64,000 nucleotides of DNA from assembly GCF_000002425.4 (NCBI RefSeq), contig NC_037269.1:1606560-1670559 (forward strand), written 5' to 3'. A model generated the notes under the pieces. It did no database searches and was not told the DNA's origin. It saw only the letters and a program-made list of their open reading frames with translations. This DNA comes from Physcomitrium patens. Its lineage: Eukaryota > Streptophyta > Bryopsida > Funariales > Funariaceae. Positions 58,940 to 64,000 of the stretch are shown here, piece after piece. How positions within the stretch are numbered: position 1 is the stretch's first letter; the number at the start of each line of letters is the position of its first letter. A program made the position numbers and the translations under genes.

Positions 58940-59310
58940 CCTTGTTTTACAATAGAAGTTTGTTTAGGACCAAAAATTCATAAAGTTTTAGATTTGTTGG
59001 ATTGAAGAGTCTCAGCTTATTTTATAGATGAAGATTTTATCAAAAAATAAGATATATCCTTAGTTGAAAAAATCAAATATGTGCATGTAGAAATAATAAA
59101 TGGTCATTTATTATCTTTTGGAGATGTTATAAAAAAAACTATTTCTGTGAAAGTAGCAACTAGTGGTTATAATAGTTTAGTAATATTTAATAAGATTAGA
59201 TCTTCTTCTAATGCAATTATTTTAGAATTATTATGGTTAAAAAGGTATAACTTTCATATAGATTGGATTTCTTACAATCTTGATTTTATCCATGGTTTAA
59301 TCTAAGATTT
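58940..59310 (+). pseudogene. protease region of the + strand chromovirus
   Basis: LLD followed by a stop and R-V-S-A-Y-F-I-D-E-D-F at about 58993-59040 has the layout of the aspartic protease active site (L-x-D-S-G-A-x-x-x-F-I), with the Ser codon changed to a stop. The open piece 59081-59305 continues with LLSFGD and LELLWLKRYNFHIDW, the usual flap and C-terminal part (LG-x-x-WL) of the domain. Confidence 0.6.
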
Positions 59311-59559
59311 TGCTAAGCAAGTAAAAATCCATAATACCAATACATTTAAATCATTATAAGTAGGTACAATAATTTTAATGCATGCTATAAAAGAAGGATC
59401 AACTTTTGTTATATATGCCACACTTATTGTTGATAGAAAAAAGATTTTGAATGGCATTCTAAGCCAATACCAAGATTATTAAGATGTATTTGAAAAAAAG
59501 AATGGAGATATTTTTCTAAAGCATTATCTTTATGATTGTTCTATTGACCATTAAGAAGG

Positions 59560-60130
59560 AACTCAACCACCATTCGATCTAATTTATAGCTTATCACAAA
59601 ATCAATTGGTTGTTCTCGAGGAATACATTGATGAAAATTCAGCTAAAAACTTCATACACCATTTTAAATCTTCAACTCAGAATCCTATCTTATTCGTGAA
59701 GAAAAAAGATGGATCTTTGTAGATGTGTGTAGGCTATCAAAGACTGAATAAGATCACCATCAAGAATAGGTACCATCTATGCTCGATTTCAAGATTTTTT
59801 GATCAATTGAATCAAACAAAGGTCTATATAAAAATAGAACTATGATGAGTATATAATTTGATATGCATTAAAGAAAGAGACAAATAAAAAACTATATTTT
59901 GAATCAAGTATGGGCACTTCAAATATAATATCATGCCTTTTGAACTTATAAATGCACCAACTATTTTTTAATATCTAATAAATGATATTTTTTGCAAATT
60001 TCTTGATAATTTTATCATCTGTTATTTAGATGACATCTTGAAAATTCTTAGAATATTGAAGAGTATAAATTATATGTTTATTGTATGTTAAAAAAATTAA
60101 GAGATACAAGATTATATATCAAAATAGATA
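59560..60130 (+). pseudogene. reverse transcriptase of the + strand chromovirus
   Basis: FVKKKDGSL and MCVGYQRLNKITIKNRY (59692-59775) mark the start of RT; GHFKYNIMPFELINAPT (59920-59965) is the conserved palm region; the catalytic box YLDD is intact at 60023-60034. More than ten stops and small indels interrupt it. Confidence 0.8.
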
Positions 60131-60420
60131 AGTGTGTATTTCATACTACTCAAGTTGACTTTCTAGAATACATTATTTCAAATGATAGTCTTATAATGGA
60201 TCTTAAAAATATTACAAATTTATTTCAAGAATGGTGTCATTATCTAAAATATTCTTCTTGTCTAGTTATTATATATAAAGATTACAAGAACCTTGAGTAC
60301 TTTATGTCAATATATGTTTTGAATCATTGCTAAGTCCATTGAAGCATAATTTTATCAAGATTTGATTTCAAGATTACTTATCAATCCAAAAAATAATAAG
60401 ATTTATTTGACATGCTTTTT
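60130..60420 (+). pseudogene. RT connection and RNase H of the + strand chromovirus
   Basis: CVFHTTQVDFLEYIISND (60135-60185) is the RT connection. It runs directly into FQEWCHYLKYSSCLVI and YKDYKNLEYFM (60220-60310), the late part of RNase H, so about 400 bases covering the early part of RNase H are deleted compared with the minus-strand copy. Confidence 0.7.
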
Positions 60421-60639
60421 TGACATTTTAACTTGTACTAAAAAGAAAAGATGTAGCTTTTGATCAACAAAGAATGACTCTCTTGAAATAAGAGTATTTT
60501 CATCTTCAAGTAATAAAATCAACATTGATTATTTATTCAATCTTTATCAAGAAAATTCAATTAAATATGTCCTTTGATCTTCTTGTTCATGATGTCAAGA
60601 ATAATTCTTCAAAGTCTCATGATACTTCTAAGTTTAAGT

Positions 60640-61800
60640 TCAAAAATAATCTACTCTATTTCAAGAGACAATTATATATATTCTAAATAGTGAAGCATAA
60701 TTATGTGTTCTTCAAGCTTATCATGACTTTCCAATAGTTAGATATTTTGGATACAATAAGACTTTGGAGCTAATATCAAGAGATTTTTAGTGGCTTCAAA
60801 TGTGAAAGGCAATAAAAAACTTTGTACAATCACGTAATATTTGTCCAAGATTAAAAATTCCTTGTAATTGATCTTTTAGACTTCTTTAGCTATTATCTAT
60901 TCTTAAACAACTATAGTCATTTGTTTCTATAGTTTTTATCATAGATCTTTTAGTCTTAAGTTTGTATGATTCTATATTTATGATAGTAGATTGTTTTACT
61001 AAGATGGCACATTTTATACTATGTATAAAATCTAACACATGTCAAGAAATGGCTAAGTTTTTTGTTGACCACATCTATCACTATCATGTAATATTCAAAG
61101 ATATTATATTAGATAGAGAGACTCAATTTGTATCAAGATTTTAGAGAATTCTTTTTAAGATTTTAAAGATAGTTATAAAGCTTTTTTTGGCTTTTCATCT
61201 TCAAATTGATGGACAAAAAAAATGAATGAATCAAGTTTAAGAGCAATATTTAAGATATATCATCAATTATCATGAAGATGATTAGATAATTTTTTTACCA
61301 TTAGCAAAGTTTTCATATAATAATTTGATATATTCTTCTATTTAACATATATCTTTCTTTATCAATTATACTTATCATCTATGATTTGATATTTTTGACT
61401 TTTTAAAAATTAATAATTTCATAATAGAAGATTTAATAAATTATTTGTCAGAGCTATATGTATTAATAAAGGTACAATTAAAAGAAGTTCAAGTATAATA
61501 AATGATTGATGTAGATACTTATCACAGAGAACAACTACAATTTATTAGAGATAACCAAATATGGCTACTTTATTGCAATATCAAGACTACTTGTCCTTGT
61601 GACAAATTAGACTATTGTAAACTTGGATATTTTTCTATTTAAAAATAAGTCAATCCCATTGCTTATGAATTACATCTATCAAAGTTTGTAAATATCTATT
61701 TTTTATTCTATGTTTATCTTCTTGAGCTATATAAGACAATGAATATATTGAAAAGAAGACAAATTCCACGTCTTCTTATAAAAAAGAATAATAATTAAAA
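60640..61800 (+). pseudogene. integrase of the + strand chromovirus
   Basis: The zinc-binding part is decayed but visible (AYHDFPIVRYFGYNKTLEL pattern with indels, 60715-60765; C-P at 60842). The core is open at 60962-61144: IVDCFTKMAHF with the first Asp at 60989-60991 and LDRETQF with the second Asp at 61112-61114. The C-terminal module with YCNIKTTCPCDKLDY lies at about 61570-61620. Confidence 0.75.
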
Positions 61801-61975
61801 ATTTAAGGTGGAAGAAATCTTAGATTTAAGGCGACACCAAAATAGATTAGAATATCTTATTCATTAGTATAGATATGATATTAATGAATGGACATGGAAG
61901 TTATCAAAGAATCTTGTAAATACAATAAAGAAGATTGAAGCTTTTTATCAATGACATCCATTAAAATCAAGATGA
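61800..61975 (+). pseudogene. chromodomain of the + strand chromovirus
   Basis: FKVEEILDLRRHQN, EYLIH-stop-YRYDINEWTWKL and IEAFYQ match the domain at 34960-35118. The Trp of the Y-L-x-x-W strand is now TAG, a single G-to-A change. Confidence 0.78.
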
Positions 61976-62542
61976 AAAATAGAAAATCTTTGCTATAAAA
62001 GATATAAGATCTAAAAAAGATAATATTCTACCTTCTACTCTTATTTGTAACTTTTGTATATTTGTGATCGTAAGGAGATGGAAAACCAATAATTAACAAA
62101 TTTAAGTCAAAAACTATTACTTTCTCACTTATTAAATGAAACATTGTCATTATGATAACCTTCAAGATGATATAATTGAGATAAAGATCTTCAAAAATGA
62201 CATGTCTTTCTTTAAATAGATGATAAGATATAAAGTATTTAATATAACTATCTTGGAAGAGACTCTTGATGTTTGATAATTTCATTAGAAGTAGAAATTA
62301 TTCTTGACAATATTTCAAATATTTTATTTGAAGGAAGTTACAAAGGCCTCAACAATAATCAAATAATAAGGTGGTCTTTATGTGCTTATAAAAGATATTT
62401 TTGATGGCTTAGAAGATCTATCAATTATCTTCAAAGAGAACAAAGATCATAGTATATGGTAAACACAATTTGCTACATCCTAAATTTTGTCAACATGTGA
62501 TGATTGCTCCTCTTAAAATTCATCCCTAAAAAGAAGAGATAA
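61976..62542 (+). other. 3' non-coding region of the + strand chromovirus
   Basis: It matches 34370-34950 (inverted) and in its last 210 bases 17875-18082. Minus-strand open frame 62028-62285 is a shadow. A purine run lies just before the LTR start. Confidence 0.65.
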
Positions 62543-62550
62543 TATCATGG

Positions 62551-64000
62551 TATCATATTATGTGAAGACTTGCTCGAGAATGCACCCAACGCCTAGTTGT
62601 GGAAGATAAAATGGAAATTGGAACAAGAAAATCTTAATTCTAATAGAATACTAAATAAACTCTAATTAAATCTTACCAATATTAAACAAAATTAAATCAA
62701 ATTAAAAAAAAACTTAAAGAAATTACAAAAGAAACAATAAGAAATCTTAAAGGAATTGAAAGAAAATCCACAATAAATCTTAAAAGAATTCTTAAGAAGT
62801 CCTAAAAAATATTAAAATAATCACAAATATATCTTTAATAAATTTCAATCAATTTCTAATTTAATCCTAATTAAAATCCTAATGGACTTCAATCAAACTC
62901 TAAACAAATCCTAAATCCTAAACCAAATTTCAAATCAAATTTTAGATAAATCCTAAATCCTAAATTCTAAATCAAATCTTAAATCTTATATCAAATCTTA
63001 AATCAAATCTTAGATTTTAAACCAAATCCTAAATCAAATCCTAGATCAAATCTTAGATCTTAAACCAAATCCTAAATCAAACCCTAAATAAATCCTAAAT
63101 CCATAATCAAATCCTAAATCAAATCTTAGACAAATCATAAATCCTAAACCAAATCTTAGATCAAATCCTAGTTCCTAAATCAAACCTTAAATCAAACCGT
63201 AGATAAATCCTAAATTCTAAACTAAACTTTAAACAAATCTTAAATCCTAAATCAAATCCTAAACTTAATCCTAATCCTACTCAATTTAATCTTAGTATAA
63301 TTTAGAACCTCAATATCTATCAATTGAATTATTGATCTTAATTAAAAATTTACACACCTTTTAATAACTAAATTAAAAATAGATATATTAAATTTGAAGA
63401 ATATTATAATTATAAAATAAAAGAAATATCCTAAAATCCACTCAAGTATTAGCTGGCCTCCTATTCCAATCTAATTATTGAACTTCTAGTGCCAATATCT
63501 CCTTATCAAACTGTTCAATTGTCTTCAAATTTCACATATACATAGAAAATTAAGTCTATTAATTTTAAATATAAATTTTATTACAATCCAACTAGTAGAT
63601 TGTTAAAGATCTTAGAAATTCCAACTGTCTTTTAAAGTCTAATTTTCGAAACCTCAACCTACTTGAAATTCAATAGCATTCAATTCAATCATTCGATCAA
63701 ATTCAAACTTACAGCATACAATCCAAACAACTATTTTCATAATTTGTTAAATTTAGAACTATAGATCTACCACCAAATCGACAAAATTCTCCAAAACATA
63801 ATACCCTTTTCATTTCACAAATTCCAAAGTCATCCAAAACAATTAAGACTTTGCAAAGCTCTTGCAAAGTCATTACAAACTCAATTCGCTTAAAATTAAT
63901 GCTTAAAAAAATCTTATCAAGTTTACTCTTAAAATCCACTCTTTGATTAGCCAAAGAACCCTTGAATTACTACACGTACTCGATTTTATACTTTGAGGTC
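62551..64000 (-). mobile_element. LTR with telomere-like array, incomplete at window end
   Basis: The low end reads TATCATATTATGTGAAGACTTGCTCGAGAATGC, with CGCCTAGTTGTGG following, like 10625-10670 of the solo LTR in element C. An AAATCCTAAATC array covers about 62870-63290, followed by CAAGTATTAGCTGGCCTCC near 63443 and the TTTGCAAAGCTCTTGCAAAGTCATT stretch near 63850, both matching 11585 and 11995. It inserted 8 bases into the chromovirus 3' LTR. Whether it is solo cannot be seen. Confidence 0.75.

Larger units (their letters stand above)
57024..62550 (+). mobile_element. Tcn1-like chromovirus (Ty3), + strand, 3' LTR cut
   Basis: The 5' LTR (57024-57581) is followed by leader, gag, protease traces, RT, RNase H, integrase and chromodomain, all on the + strand and co-linear with the minus-strand copy at 33821-39886. 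After the purine-rich run AAAAAGAAGAGATAA the 3' LTR starts TATCATGG (62543-62550; TGTCACGG after transitions) and is cut there by another LTR. The coding part is broken throughout. Confidence 0.82.

Overview
This window looks like nuclear DNA of a land plant: about three quarters A+T, with two intron-containing host genes standing in GC-richer islands and nearly everything else built from decayed transposable elements. Three things point to a non-seed plant, possibly a moss: the chromodomain-bearing Ty3 elements resemble the Tcn1-like chromoviruses described from fungi and bryophytes, a Tc1-type transposon is present, and the telomere-like motif AAACCCTAA of plants occurs inside an LTR family. 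The assignment is an inference; no species can be named from sequence alone.

Layout. 1-6786: 3' part of a + strand Ty3-type element (A) with gag, protease, reverse transcriptase (RT), RNase H and integrase (IN) still legible and a 3' LTR. 7575-14209: a minus-strand relative (C) with near-identical LTRs, an internal deletion joining gag to integrase, and a solo LTR (10625-12473) inside its gag. 14210-16215: 3' half of a Tat/Athila-like Ty3 element. 17875-18524: 3' tip of a chromovirus. 18525-22740: a fossil reading frame made of 13-residue repeats, split by two solo LTRs. 25160-28614: a gene for a double-stranded-RNA-binding protein (four coding exons, 425 residues predicted). 29550-40430: an old minus-strand chromovirus into whose leader a complete minus-strand chromovirus (33821-39886, target duplication AAAAG) inserted. 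40440-44120: two more chromovirus remnants facing each other across an assembly gap (42793-42944). 44384-47875: a Tc1-like DNA transposon with long inverted repeats and a solo LTR in its left repeat. 50547-52686: a gene for an ISU/IscU iron-sulfur scaffold protein (three coding exons). 53173-53480: a small inverted-repeat element with an 8-bp target duplication. 57024-62550: a + strand chromovirus whose 3' LTR is cut by the telomere-like LTR that runs off the window end.

The two host genes have no evident functional link: one belongs to small-RNA processing or RNA binding, the other to mitochondrial iron-sulfur cluster assembly. The transposon decay is dominated by C-to-T and G-to-A changes that create stops and replace catalytic Asp by Asn, as expected where methylated cytosines deaminate. 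The nested insertions give a relative order of events that can be read directly from target duplications. The least expected items are the fossil 13-residue-repeat frame, the LTR family carrying telomere-like arrays with 4-bp target duplications, and the Tc1-like transposon in a plant-like genome. Boundaries of decayed elements are read by eye and carry errors of a few to tens of bases.
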